Shown: piece by piece, positions 20,849 to 32,402 of the stretch
How positions within the stretch are numbered: the first letter of the stretch is position 1
Layout: the number at the start of each line of letters is the position of its first letter
Assembly (NCBI RefSeq): GCF_932294415.1
Contig: NC_065545.1
Span: 21,298,357 to 21,362,356, forward strand
Direction: 5' to 3'
Length of the DNA: 64,000 bases
From: Quercus robur
Taxonomy: Eukaryota; Streptophyta; Magnoliopsida; Fagales; Fagaceae
Translations under genes and position numbers: made by a program
The notes under the pieces: generated by a model
Databases searched by the model: none
What the model saw: only the letters and a program-made list of their open reading frames with translations
Told to the model about the DNA's origin: nothing

Positions 20849-23399
20849 CGTACACTACACAATCTGTTGGAAAATTATTATATACTTTCATAGTATTATA
20901 AATATATATTTTTTCTTCTCATATGAATAGTAGGTCTCACTAATTAAATTTATAGAGAAAAAAATATGCATTTATTCTACTACAAGAGTACATAATAATT
21001 TTCCAACCTTTTTACACCTTTCCCGTTAATTACGTAGGGGTCCACTTAAAAAAATGTTTATGTGAAAAGGACCCACTTTTTATATTAACCCCACCACTCA
21101 AAAAGAGATCAAATAAAGATATACATAATTACAATCCCAATGCCAAATTGTGGGCCCTAAAGGGCCTTGTCTTTTTGGCTTTTTTTTTTGTTAACGTATA
21201 CTTAACCTCTGGCTCCACCATCTTTTGGGCCCCACTTTTGGTTTGTAGAGAAGAAAATATTGGAGGGTACCAAATGGAGGATTGTTCACTAAAAAGTAAA
21301 AATTGCCAAATTGGCACACTCTGGTTATTTTGAATTTGCGTCGTGTTTATGTCATGTTTAGCGTATTGGGGGTGCTGAACATAAGGTAAAATCTTTACTG
21401 CTGATATTGTAACGTCTATTTGGGGATGCTCGGGTGATGGATTCAATAAATTTATATATATATATATATATATAAAATTGTTATGAATTTGAAAGTCTTA
21501 AATTATATCAATCACAAACCACTTTCTTATATAATAACAAAATGAATAAATAAATAAAACTATTGATCTTGTAACGTTTTAATGGATAGACAATAAGATT
21601 TTTTGTCGTCTTTTTATTTCTTTTTCTATTTTAATTTAAAAAAAGAATACAAATACCCTATTAATTGAATATAGTAGATAGGTATGACCATAAAAGAACA
21701 AATGTTTGGAGGACATTGATGAAAATAGTGAATGGAAGATCCTCGATGCTCCTATTTTGACCCATAATTTAACCTCAATTTCACTTGAAAAATAGTAATA
21801 TTAATCCCTGGATGTCATAAGAATAAGTTTCTCTCGCCATGACACTTCTTCTTCTTCTTTTTATTCACCTTAAGCAATTTTACATTTCCCTTTTATTATT
21901 ACTCCATATTGCACCGTAAATATTGCCAATTATTGTTTTTATTACCGTTTGGGATAAGGAAAAGGTTGACCATTTTATCATTAATCACCACATTGTGTTG
22001 TGTTAGATTCATTTATTGTGTTTTAAATTGTAGTAATTGTTAGCCTCATTAGCAAAAGCCTTGTTTATTATTTTTATGTTGCATTGGGAATGACAATTTT
22101 TGTGACCGTCGATCGTTGGGTCCAAAGTTGGTTTCATTGGGAAAATTCTCATGTAAAACAGAAAAACGTGATTGTTATTATTATTAATATCATTATTTTT
22201 TGAGAATCACGTGATTGTTAATTGGTTCAATTAATAAAATCATTATCGTAGATTTATTTAACAGATTAAATCTCATAAACTCTTTTTTGGGGCACTATCC
22301 ACTAACCATGCGTTATTATGGGTCTATGGTTCTACGCACTCTACTAAAAAAGTCTTAAATAGTAACTCTAAAGTCTAAACCTAGGGTTTCTTTTTAGTTG
22401 TCTTTTTCTGTTTTGTGTTTTCTTAGCAGGAACCACATCTGGGTATTTGTATCTCAGCAAGATTTGAAAACTGTAACTACAAGGAGTTCAAAAAGTTAAT
22501 CACTTTTCAATTACTTGAAAACCTCTTACTATCAAGATCAATTGCCATCCATAAAGCCTACTCATTACTCAACAGATATTACTACCTTTTGGTATGGCGT
22601 GGAGATAGAGTAGGAATTTGTAACTTTATATTTATGCGGGTTTACTTCCCGAGTGCTCTTAAGATATTTATTAATGAATCATTTTAAGAAAGATTTTGTA
22701 CTACTTTTATAAGAAATTAAAAAAAAAAATGTCAAAATATTAATTGAAAATTTCTTTTCCTTCTCATACAAAATTTCCTGAAATAATTTACTAACAAATG
22801 TTCTTAGGATATCTATTAACTTTTTCTATACACAAATCATACGGGCTGAATTGATGGCCATCTAAAGTGTGGATATGTGAGATGTATTTTTATTTTTATT
22901 ATTATTATTTTTTTTTAAGAGAGTGTGAGGTGTAGATTATTCTTCATTTGGTTTCCACGTCCCAAGTTATTGAAGTGTTAAATTTTGACCCATATATGGT
23001 ATGACATACTTCCTAATCCTATTGGTCAGCTTAGACAATCCTATCATATCCTCTCTTCTATTCCTTTCCATTCTTCAGTCATTACATTTTTTTTTCTTCA
23101 AAAAAATGGTGGTTCAAATTCAATAGGTTGATTCCAAGACTTAGCCATAAAGTAACTCATCGTTGGTGATTGCATCCGAGAAATTTTTTGAGAGGTTAAG
23201 TAGGGCAAAAAAGTTCTTTGATTGGAAAAATGCTATGAGAAGTGTACAAACTTGGAGTTCTTTGGACATGGGCATATGACAATGCATGTGTCAAAAAGAA
23301 AAGTAAACGAAAAATTTTCAAAATAGCCAATATGCATAAGAAACCAGACACATCCGCACAGATAACTATTTATGCATTAAAAAAATTGTGAGTTGTAAT

Positions 23400-25246
23400 C
23401 AAGGTTGTCAAAATTGGGAATTTACGTAGGATCGTTGAAGGTAGGTTGGATCATAGATTGTAGAATCGGATCGTGAATCGTAAGATCCTACATATTTTCA
23501 AATTTAAAGCAAAAAACACATTAATAATGACTTTGTATGTTGAATAATCACGTAAATTATAAATTGTGGAGAGTAAAAGACCGAGAGGCCTATGTCAATA
23601 TCTACATTGGGCCAAGGGCCCCAGTCCAAGGACGAAACCCTCCTCGGCCATGGGAAGAACCACTTCTCGGCCATTTCCTCGGTCATATATGGCCGAGGAC
23701 AAAGGGAACGGCTTATCACTGAGAGAGGCACTCCGGGTCACTCCATGGAACAGGAAAAGTACTAAAATAGAAAAGGACAACGGGGAAAATAGAAATGTCT
23801 AAGGGAAAAACTGTCACTATTGCATTTTGTGCCTTGCACCTGACATAGCCATGCTTTTCTGCCTATACAACCACTCCGCTACCATTATTGCATTCAGGGC
23901 CTTGTACCTGACATAGCCATGCTTTTCTGCATTTACAACCACTCCCAATAACTTGGGGGAAAAGCTGATGGGACAAGTATCAATACTAGGAACCCAATTC
24001 AGGAAGAAGGAAACTACTATAAAAGAGGGTGAAGGGAAGCAGAAAGGGGAGGGGGGGGGGGGGGGGGGGGGCTAGAACCCCTATCACTCAAGAGACTCCA
24101 GAAAAAGCCCCTTGGGCCGTGCCGAGGACCAACCCTCTATGACAAACCCAGTTCATCCTGGCTTCACCGTGATAAATGCCATGTTAGCCGTTGCCCATGC
24201 ACTAAAACCTAGCTCTTCGTCCCACTCTCTACAAATTTATTGTACCAGGCTCACTGGTCCAAGATCCCATACATCTTGGGCTTGGGCTGCAAAACGTGAG
24301 CCTACATAAATCTATCCATAAAAAAACTAAGATTTGCATCATATGATTTAATTTGCATGTCATATATTACTAAGTCTATACTAACGAAATAAATATATTT
24401 AAATTTTGACCCAATGTATCTAAAAAGTTTAATAAATGTTTAATTAGCAATCAAATACCAAAATATTTATCAAAAAATATGGAAAATATTTTCCAAATTT
24501 TAAGTTCCAAGTTTGAAATCCAAAATACAATATAAAATCCAAAAGCAAGACGAATATTAAGGTGAAGTGAACATTTAATTATTCTCATTCTAAAGTTCTT
24601 ATAACCACCGTCCTAAATTCCTAATCATCATCATCCATTTCATCATCTATGTAGACATTATATATTTGTATACTAGAGCTACGAAAGACATCAAGATACA
24701 ATTTCATACTCAACTATTCAAGTTATACCACTCAGCAACAATTAAAGAGTATGCTAAAAAAAAAAAATCAATCAATCAATATACAAATACAAGCATAATT
24801 GATAAAATTATATATAAAAAAAATATTTTAATAATATTAGAACACAAATATTGATTAAACAAATTTAACAACATTATAGCTTAAAAGGTAGCAAAGCTAA
24901 TATCAAATTCTTCATTTAGAAATGATGAAGCATTCATTTATTTTGATTACAAGTGAACTAGAAAGTAGAAAACATTTGCTTAGGTTAACATAATTTTATA
25001 AAAATAAAATAAAAAGTCATACCATCACAACATGAAAAAATAAAAACCCTTAAAGTTTCATCAAAACAAAAAATTTATCTCATAAAAAACAAAATCAAAA
25101 TTTTTTGTTTTTGGTAGGATCGTATCAGTAGAATCCCATACGATCCTACCATTTTTACTATCCTAATGCAATCCTAAACGTTTTGGTGAGGTGGGATCAT
25201 AAAATTGTGCGATCCTACGATCCATATCGCGATTTTTACAATCATG
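23400..25246. mobile_element. Non-autonomous hAT element with nested solo LTR
   Basis: The termini are CAAGGTTGTCAAAAT on the left and, reverse-complemented, CATGATTGTAAAAAT on the right, matching at 12 of 15 positions. They are flanked by GTTGTAAT at 23392-23399 and 25247-25254, a perfect 8-bp duplication as made by hAT transposases. Subterminal AGGATCGT/ACGATCCT motifs repeat on both arms. There is no transposase. Removing the nested LTR and its duplication leaves about 1.1 kb. Confidence 0.8.
23565..24306. mobile_element. Solo LTR (family A), TSD TAAAT, inside hAT
   Basis: Begins TGTGGAGAGTAAAAGACC and ends GAGCCTACA, with TAAAT at 23560-23564 and 24307-24311. It is homologous to 18433-19074 but about 100 bp longer. 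An internal block of about 75 bp (CTGACATAGCCATGCTTTTC) is duplicated around 23840-23930 and a G run of about 22 bases stands at 24050-24071. Confidence 0.85.
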
Positions 25247-25270
25247 GTTGTAATATTTATTCTACCACTT

Positions 25271-25428
25271 AAATTTTTTTTAGAGAGTTTCAATTTATGA
25301 CGTCCACTTCTAATGATAATTCTTTATCATCAGACCAAAACGCCAATCGGTTTTTGGTGTAGGCAAAGATTGAACCCTAGATCTCTTATTCAACCATAAA
25401 AAACTTTACCAATTGAGCTAACTGAAAT
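25271..25428 (-). mobile_element. tRNA-derived SINE
   Basis: On the minus strand the element begins with an A-box-like TAGCTCAATTGG at its 5' end, followed some 40 bases on by a B-box-like GGGTTCAATC, then CTACACCAAAAACCGATTGG, and ends CTCTAAAAAAAA. The two internal RNA polymerase III promoter boxes and the terminal A run define a tRNA-derived SINE. The target duplication is not clear. Confidence 0.7.
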
Positions 25429-25859
25429 TCATTTCTATCATCTAAAATAATTTCCAAGAATCATCAAATTTAGAATGAATAACTATAATTAATAATAAGT
25501 TAAAGAAATTTTCCTATAGTTCTAACCATTTCTCCAACACAATAATCGTAAAAAAATAAAATAAAAAATAAAAAAAAGAAAAAAAGAAAAAAGAAAAAAG
25601 AAAGAGTTAGTCTAGTGGTGCCATGATACTCACGGGAATATTTATGGTAATGGGGCATCTGTCCTACCCTAAATTTCTTAAAGAACTTTATAAAGTGTTC
25701 TCATATGATATGCCTTGAAAAGCATCAATTTTGTTCTTAATCCTTACAAAGATGCTTTGTGTAGTGGGTAGACACAATCATCTCACAATAGTCCGTGTGT
25801 TTCATTGAAAATGGCTCAAAAGTTACTAGAGTCATGACCTCTTGCTCAAGGAACTCAAA

Positions 25860-25914
<55 letters not shown>

Positions 25915-26690
25915 GTCACTTCACAAAACTCCATTTTCTTCAATATACATATGTCACTTCTCTAATCTCCATTTTCTTCAATAGACATGGCTTTTCTATT
26001 CAATCACTTTCTTTACCCACACTCCTTTCAACCACATCAATTATATTTTTGAAGAAGTAGGTGGCACGGTTCTAAAATTGTCCTCGATTCCTCATGGCAA
26101 CACACCATTGGAAGATGGATATTAGGGACTATTTCTGATGTATTCTTCTCTAGGATTAAATAAATTTTAATTACTATCATCATGCCCATAAAACGAGTGG
26201 AAGTCCCTTTCTTTGTGCCAAATGTCATTTCCATGTCAAACTAGATGATATTGTCATACAATAATTTTCTTATAGCAAATGTAGAAACATGACTGGTTTC
26301 TATTGAATATATTGACTGAGGCACTTTGGCAAAACCTCTGAGTCTCAGCATTGAAATGAAATTAAATCACACGTCAAATTAGGTGGTATTAGTGTTGGCG
26401 CCAAGTAGGATGAAATTGACCCTCCCAATTGAGTGACTTTGTTTACCAAGATAATTCTACTACTGTCTCCTTAAATTGTGCCATTTGTAGTGTAAACAAA
26501 TTGCCAAGTGGTTGCAGAGAAAAAGAAGTACTGCATAAAAATTAAATGACAAATGGAACTAGGGTCCAAATTTTTAGTAGTAAATTAATGTTCTATTAGT
26601 ATAATCCTCTTTCTGACCAAATTATTAAAAGTTGTTCTTGTAGCATCAGATCAGATTGATGTATGGAGGTTTGAAGAAAAGCCAAGTTGC

Positions 26691-26721
<31 letters not shown>

Positions 26722-27026
26722 CTAATGTAAACAATGGTTTACCTTTAGTAAATATATTGATGTTAGTAAAAACTTAGGATTAATTGCATTTTTTCCGCAA
26801 ATGTCATTTGCGCCAACCGACATTTTCCTTCCTTAATGGAAGGGTATGTTCGGGGTCAGATGACTCAGATATCCTCAATAGTTTATTACTTTATTTACCT
26901 CACAAAAATAAAATTTCAACTTTAAATTACAAATTATTTTCATATGAAAATAACGCAATCAAAGAAAAAAAGAAAAAATAAATAAGGATGAGATTTGAGA
27001 ATTATGAGAATGTATCAAAAGAGTGA
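25429..27026. other. Gene-free stretch
   Basis: AT-rich, with an A-rich stretch at 25550-25605, a TC/AC compound microsatellite at 25863-25914 and a long A run at 26695-26721. I see no gene. Confidence 0.5.
25863..25914. repeat. Compound TC/AC microsatellite
   Basis: About 18 CT units followed directly by about 8 CA units. The open frames crossing it consist of Leu/Ser or Arg/Glu repeats and are artefacts. Confidence 0.9.
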
Positions 27027-27128
27027 GGCTTGTGGGCAGTTCCATTAGACATACTAAGATACGGACATGTGTCCAATTTTGGACACATGTTTGTATCTTA
27101 GTGTGTTCAGTGGAACTGGCCACAAACC
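27027..27128. mobile_element. Foldback MITE or long hairpin
   Basis: Two 48-base arms (27027-27074 and 27081-27128) are reverse complements at about 40 of 48 positions, separated by AATTTT. The centre is GACATGTGTCC...GGACACATGT. Almost all mismatches are transitions. Flanking target duplication is not resolved. A transcript would fold into one long stem. Confidence 0.7.
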
Positions 27129-27949
27129 TAACCCGTATCAAAATATCATAGGTATCGTTTTTCCTTTTCTTTTTCTTTTTTTGGTTGAGACTATATGTAT
27201 GTAAATTTTAAAGTTAAGTACAATGGAAATTAAATAATAAAAAAATGACTTCAAGAGTTTGGAACATTATTTTCATCTGCATAATCTACCAATTGCTCAA
27301 ATTCAAGTTAAAAATCTTCTCAAAAAAAAAAAAATCGATTTAAAAATAATTACAAATCACCATAGAATTTAAAATAGAAAAATGTACTTACTCAATAAAG
27401 AAGGCTTTTCAAAAAAAAAAAAATAAAGAAGGTACGTACATTAAGTATTTGTTTGACATTTGATTATATGCTAACTATTGTGTAGTGGACCAATGGTAGG
27501 CAATTTCGTATGGATTTTCTCGTGGGGATAGTTAGCAAAGGCTAACCATGGAACTGTAGAACAATCCCTAATATAAAGACTTTACCCCATTTACTTGGTT
27601 AGTTGTTTTCGAGGGTGGGGTCAAAACTTAAAATGTGAGGACAATACAAAAAAATAATCTTCTTTGTTTGATGATTGAAATTAAATCATTAAATCTTAAC
27701 TATTTAAAGTGTATTTTATATTACATCATTTAAAATTATGTGGTACTAGGCTTATTGTTTAGATACCAAAAAAATAAAATAAAATAGAATAACTTAAAAT
27801 GGAGAGATCATATTCTGACCTTAATCATTGGTTCATAAGTCATAACTAAAGCGATAGAGTAGCTTATTTAAAATTTGCTAGGTATTAATGATTAAAAAAA
27901 AAAAAAAACCTACACTTTTGATCCATGGGAAATTTCAATTATGTTCCTA
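27129..27949. other. Gene-free AT-rich stretch
   Basis: No feature recognised apart from A-rich runs (27320-27335, 27411-27424, 27894-27908). Confidence 0.4.
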
Positions 27950-28654
27950 GAGCACCTACAGCAAATGTGGGATATGTGCCAAATGCTAAATATTTGGCAC
28001 ATATCCCACACCAAACACCATTTGACCCCATTTATCAAATGTTCTAAATGCTATATTTTTTGCAACATGCTACAGTACCGTTGCAAATTTGTAATGGTAC
28101 GGAATCAGAATGGTATAAGTTTTAATCATTTTTTATTCTCTTTTCTCTCTCCTCTCTCTTCACTTTATTCTTTTCTCTTCTCTCTCACCTCTGTTCTCTT
28201 TCACCAGTTCCCTCTCTTCTCAGCCACCGATTCCCTCTGTTCTCTCTTTTCCCTTTAATTTAAGATCAGTTTGACGATGGCCATTATCACCGGAGGCGTA
28301 AGCAGCATGGGCGACGAGTTCGCCGCTCACGGCGCACGAGCCATTGTCATCGCCGACGTCCAAGACGAGAAGGGCCATCGTCATCGTCACGACGTCATCG
28401 TCATCGCTCTCCGATCTCGCCAATTTCTCTCTCTTTTTTGGTGGTTGTGGGCTGTGGGTTGTTGTTGTTGATGGTGATGATAGGGAGGAAATAATATATT
28501 ATTTTAATATGTAGTAAATATTATTTTAATGTATAGAATTGAATGATAAAATATCTGATAAATGAGATGTTGTAAAATGATGTGGTAAAATAATAAAGTA
28601 GGTCTTTGATATGGTAAAATGGCATAAATTATGCCACAGCTGCTGTGGATGCTC
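27950..28654. mobile_element. TIR element carrying a gene fragment (Pack-type)
   Basis: The ends are GAGCACCTACAGCA on the left and, reverse-complemented, GAGCATCCACAGCA on the right, with TA on both outer sides. Just inside the left end lies a second perfect stem (GTGGGATATGTGCCAAAT ... ATTTGGCACATATCCCAC, about 27968-28007). The interior has CT-rich sequence and a GC-rich captured coding piece, then an AT-rich right half. No transposase is present. The superfamily is uncertain because the target duplication seems short. Confidence 0.7.
28275..28375 (+). pseudogene. Captured short-chain dehydrogenase/reductase fragment
   Basis: The frame reads MAIITGGVSSMGDEFAAHGA followed by RAIVIADVQDEKGH. 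This matches the start of the Rossmann fold of plant short-chain dehydrogenases: beta-1, the TGGxxxxxG dinucleotide-binding loop, alpha-B, and the IADVQDEKG beta-2 segment whose acidic residue selects NAD. About five residues between the glycine loop and FAAHGA are missing compared with the family, and the rest of the enzyme is absent. The fragment is GC-rich, unlike the AT-rich element that contains it. Confidence 0.75.
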
Positions 28655-29365
28655 TAATCTCAACTTTGTCTCTCAACCATTTATTGTTCCAATTGTACTC
28701 CTCAACTTCCAAAATTAAATATTCAATATTCAATGAATTTAAATTAATAGACTTTTTTTAGAGAATTTAAATTAATAGACTAAATTAACCCAATTAATAA
28801 TTTAACGGCTTTGATTTTAAAAGTTAAAGTCTAAATTGAGACAAATAAATTTATGAGGACGAAACTAGAACTATGACAAATATATAATATAGCAACCAAA
28901 ATTATAGTTTGACGAAAAAAAAATTATAGAAAAAAAAATCTGATTTTGATTGCTTTTGCTGGTGCAATAAAATATTTTTCATCCCCATCGAGGAAGGATT
29001 CCTATGATCTAATCATCTTAATTAGTCAATAAAATAAAAACTTCATATATGACAACAATAGAAACCCTAGTGTTACAACTGAAATCTCACTGTAGCTTAT
29101 ATATATATACACATACACAAGTCCTTTTATTGACCATTTGGAATCACATCAAAATGGTTTGACGATAGCCATAGATGTGAACAAATTTTTATTTTATTTA
29201 TTTTTTTGGAAATGGATGTGAACCATTTTGTAATTTGAACAAGACAATCTCTCTTCTAATCCCTTATCAAGTGGTCCAACTAATTTATTGTGCCGCTAAA
29301 ACTAATATAAGCTAGGTTGACTGAAATAATTACATCTTGGATCTTTTGGACGCTTCCTCCCCTTT
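28655..29365. other. Gene-free AT-rich stretch
   Basis: No supported feature. Confidence 0.4.
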
Positions 29366-29465
29366 GGTCATGTTAAGTTAAATATGGATGGTAGTTCAAA
29401 TGACAATCCCAGTACATCAAGAGTAGGTGGTGTCATCCGTGATCATTATGGTGGTTCATTCTAGA
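29366..29465 (+). pseudogene. LINE RNase H N-terminal fragment
   Basis: The frame HVKLNMDGSS, then NPSTSRVGGVIRDHYGG, corresponds to the first beta strands of the plant LINE RNase H domain, where KLNxDGS carries the first catalytic Asp and GGVIRD follows. A stop comes after GGSF. Only about 30 residues survive. Confidence 0.65.
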
Positions 29466-29594
29466 TTTTACTTTAAACGTGGGACATACTTCTAGTTGTT
29501 TTGCTCAATTATTGGGTTTTTTTTTTTTGTTGGATGTTATCTGAAGTTTATTCTAAGAGATATATGTCTATTTATTTATTTAGTTATTCAATTA

Positions 29595-29596
29595 GA

Positions 29597-29627
<31 letters not shown>

Positions 29628-29630
29628 TTT
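29595..29630. repeat. TA microsatellite and T run
   Basis: About twelve TA units followed by about eleven T, then CGGGG. Confidence 0.85.
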
Positions 29631-29924
29631 CGGGGTAAAAATAACAATAACCATTTTGTCCGACACGCTTATTTTTTATTTTTGAATGAATTTACATCTT
29701 TTATTAATGGAAATTTTATCCCATTTTTTAAAGTTATTACATCTTTTATATATATTATCCCATTTTATGAATGAATTTACATCTTTTATTAATGTAACAT
29801 TTTGATTTCTCCATACTATTCAAATTTTGTGTTAAATTGTAAGATGTTGCTCTCAAAATATGGATACGTGGAAGTTAAACAGGGTGCTTGTCAAGTTAAT
29901 CTTATATAGAGTCTAGGAGTTGGT

Positions 29925-29995
29925 GAATTTGAACTTAGAATGTCTCCATTAGAAATACTAAGAAATGCCAACTAGTTTTTTGACTATAAAGATAG
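29925..29995 (-). mobile_element. SINE-like fragment
   Basis: On the minus strand GTTGGCATTTCTTAGTATTT followed by CTAATGGAGACATTC and AGTTCAAATTCACC resembles the tRNA-related head of a plant SINE, with a B-box-like GTTCAAATTC. A second copy is at 31183-31250 on the same strand. Confidence 0.4.
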
Positions 29996-30069
29996 AAATA
30001 TATTGAAGTAAAGGGACTCAAGCCCAACGTATTACAAAGCATGCATGTATATGGTGACTTACTATCAGT

Positions 30070-30747
30070 TAGGGGTGTCCATGCAACCCGTTTACCCAAC
30101 CAAACCGAGAAACCCGCCCCGACCGACCCACTCGCCGCTCGACCTGACGACTCTGGCGGTCGGCGGCGGGTCTCAATCCTCCAAACCCGATTCTGGCGAG
30201 TCGAGTGGCGGGTTTTCTCCTCTAAAACCGTAGCCACCCAACCCGCCCGATCACCACTTCAGATGAAAGCCTCCTCCGTTCAGATCCGTCGACAATTAGC
30301 CATCTTTCACTTAGATCGGCGATGATTTTGCTCAGATCTACTTAGATCCGACGATTTTTGGCTCAGATCTGGCAATATTTTTCAAAACATCGCTCAGATC
30401 AGTGACGTTTAAGCTCAAAAATCGCTTAGATCGGTGACGTTTAAGCTCAGATCGGTGACATGTAAGCTCAGATCGATAACTTTGGCTTAGATCCGGCAAT
30501 GTTTAAGCTCAGATCGGTGAGGTTTCGCTCTCCTCCAACCAAATTCGACGACAGTTCGTTCTTCTCCGCTTGTCGCCGCCGTTCGTCAGTTTCAACCGAA
30601 CCGATCGATCGTTTTTTAGAATCCGATCCGACTCGACCCGTGGTGATCAGCGGTCGGTTGCGGGTCTGATTCTCTCCCACCCGACCTGAGCGGGCCGAGT
30701 TCGGGTTGGGCACAAACCTGACCCGGCCCAACCCGTGGACACCCCTA
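30070..30747. mobile_element. Non-autonomous hAT element, TSD CTRTCAGT
   Basis: Both ends read TAGGGGTGTCCA inward. The flanks CTATCAGT (30062-30069) and CTGTCAGT (30748-30755) match at 7 of 8 bases. The interior is GC-rich, with CGGGT/ACCCG motifs near both ends and, between 30300 and 30530, many copies of a GCTCAGATCGGTGACGTTTA-like unit. There is no transposase. Confidence 0.85.
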
Positions 30748-30789
30748 CTGTCAGTACATTGAGTTCAATAGGAAAAAACAAACCCAACA

Positions 30790-31175
30790 TATTACAAAGC
30801 AGCATAGCACACTCAAGTGCTTAGGGTCAAGCAAGGCTTCGGTGTAGCCTATGATAGTCCTGTAGCAGCGAAGTGGCGCCTCGGAGAATATCACTTGGCT
30901 GGGACTGCTTCGCTTCGAAGTGGTACCTGTTCCTCGCATTCCATATAGACCAAGCCACCATTGCCCACAGCTCTAGTTCAGGTCCCATGAGCTTAGCCAC
31001 CATCTGTCTAGTGAGGAGGTGAAAGTTCGGTGCCGCCGCTCCACACTTCTACAATTTACCTCTTACTAGTGCCCATACATTTCAAGCTAAAGGACATACC
31101 CACAGTGCGTGAGTAACCGTTTCCTCAACTTGGCCGCAAACTGTATAGAGTCTTGGTTTGCACCAATAATTACAA
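30790..31175 (-). pseudogene. LINE fragment: zinc-finger RT C-terminal region
   Basis: Reading downward from 31165: CKPRLYTVCGQVEETVTHAL, then WVCPLA, and after stops ELELWAMVAWSIWNARNRYH and LRGATSLLQDYHRL. This is the Cys-rich region following reverse transcriptase (CxxCG...ETxxHxLxxCP) and the linker to RNase H in plant LINEs. Several in-frame stops are present. The part toward 30755 (TTGAACTCAATG on the minus strand) resembles a LINE 3' end and is interrupted by the hAT at 30070-30747. Confidence 0.75.
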
Positions 31176-31182
31176 CCGGAGA

Positions 31183-31250
31183 GTAGTAATTTGAACCCTA
31201 AACATCTTCATTAAAAATACTAAAAGGTGTCTTAAGTTGCTATATATAAG
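31183..31250 (-). mobile_element. SINE-like fragment, second copy
   Basis: Shares TTAGTATTTTTAATGAAGAT and GGTTCAAATT with 29925-29995, same strand. The two copies flank the LINE fragment and the hAT element. Confidence 0.4.
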
Positions 31251-32389
31251 ATTGTTGACGGATTAATCCACTCTAATTAGTTACTTATGTATGTGGGTAT
31301 ATATATATATATATATATATATATTATCAACACATAATCCGAAACTGAAATTTCACATTTTAAACTATCTTTTTTTATTTTTCAATGTGACAGAATAATT
31401 TCATCCCAACTGTTATGAATATCGCAAAATTAAAAGCCTCAAAAGCTTCCACTGTTTTTACAAACACAATTCTTGCTGATGGCTTTAGGCCATTCGCGAG
31501 TAGATAAAAGGATATCTGAGACACATAGAACAAAGTGCTGTTCTCTTGAAGAAGACTTGTGAAGTGGCGAATTTCCCTCAATGAGTCTCCACTCCACAAA
31601 CACTTTATCCACATTGTATTTTTCTTCAATGATGTTGTAAATTGGTTGAATAAGCCACCACAGAAAACCCAATGCACCATATTGAACCAATCAAATGAAA
31701 GAATATTAAGAAACTCAAACTAAATCTATATAGCACAAAATTTACTTCTATTTATCTTTCTAGTTTTCAATTATCTATTGCAAAATTATATAAAAATAAG
31801 CAAATTACCTTCCTTTTATTTATTTATTTTTTTTATGTAAGTTACAAAAAGCAAATCATCACACAACAGATAGTCAGATACCATTTATTTATTTCCACTA
31901 AAAAATTGCTTTCCCTTATCTTCTTGAATATTTTAGCATTCAAACTTTAATGTGGCCCTTTCTAAAAGAAGTCTATTTATCATTGATCTATAGAAGCATG
32001 AATTACTCATAAGCCGTCAAATCGGTTAGCAGACATTTCAAAACTTTCCTTATTTTGCAGTTTTCTGGCCAATCGAAGAATACAGGAAAAGAAGAACATA
32101 TCATAACAAAAAGCCAAAAGGTCACGATAGTGCTTGCATTCAACACGCATGGTTCTCAATAAATGTGACACATGGGGACATGAATCCACAAGGCAAATTG
32201 TCCAAAATAGCATTATTCACTTTCCTTTTGTTTTTATGCAATCACCAATCACTAACCAGTGACCTTGGTCTCTTAACATTAATTATGTGCTTTCGGGTTA
32301 GGCTCCACGTTAATTATGTGCTTTTGGGTTACTAAGAGAATGCGGGATTAACATTTAAAAAAAAAAAAAAAAAAGGGTTAGAAATTTTG
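31251..32389. other. Stretch without a recognised gene
   Basis: Contains a TA run (31300-31324). Minus-strand open frames of 83-101 codons at 31375-31690 have a fairly protein-like composition but match no family I know and need a frameshift to be joined. An A run lies at 32356-32374. Confidence 0.4.
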
Positions 32390-32402
32390 TTTGGGAGTCC
32401 CT
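32390..32402. repeat. Left copy of 13-bp LINE target duplication
   Basis: TTTGGGAGTCCCT, identical to 44741-44753. It bounds the composite insertion on its left, next to the A-rich LINE 3' tail (minus strand CTACCAAAAAGAAAG). Confidence 0.85.

Larger units (their letters stand above)
19922..23399. other. Gene-free AT-rich stretch
   Basis: No gene can be supported. It contains a short poly(T)GGATAAG insertion (20475-20516), a GA microsatellite (20827-20848) and a TA run (21451-21473). Open frames near 21150-21450 have no family resemblance. Confidence 0.5.

Noticed and set aside
21129..21446. Minus-strand open frame of 105 codons
   Set aside because: Composition resembles the surrounding non-coding DNA and no known motif is present.
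31375..31690. Two overlapping minus-strand frames (YGALGFLWWLIQPIYNII; ANGLKPSARIVFVKTVEAF)
   Set aside because: They look somewhat protein-like and may be a decayed exon, but I recognise no family and they need a frameshift to be joined. Not supportable as a gene.
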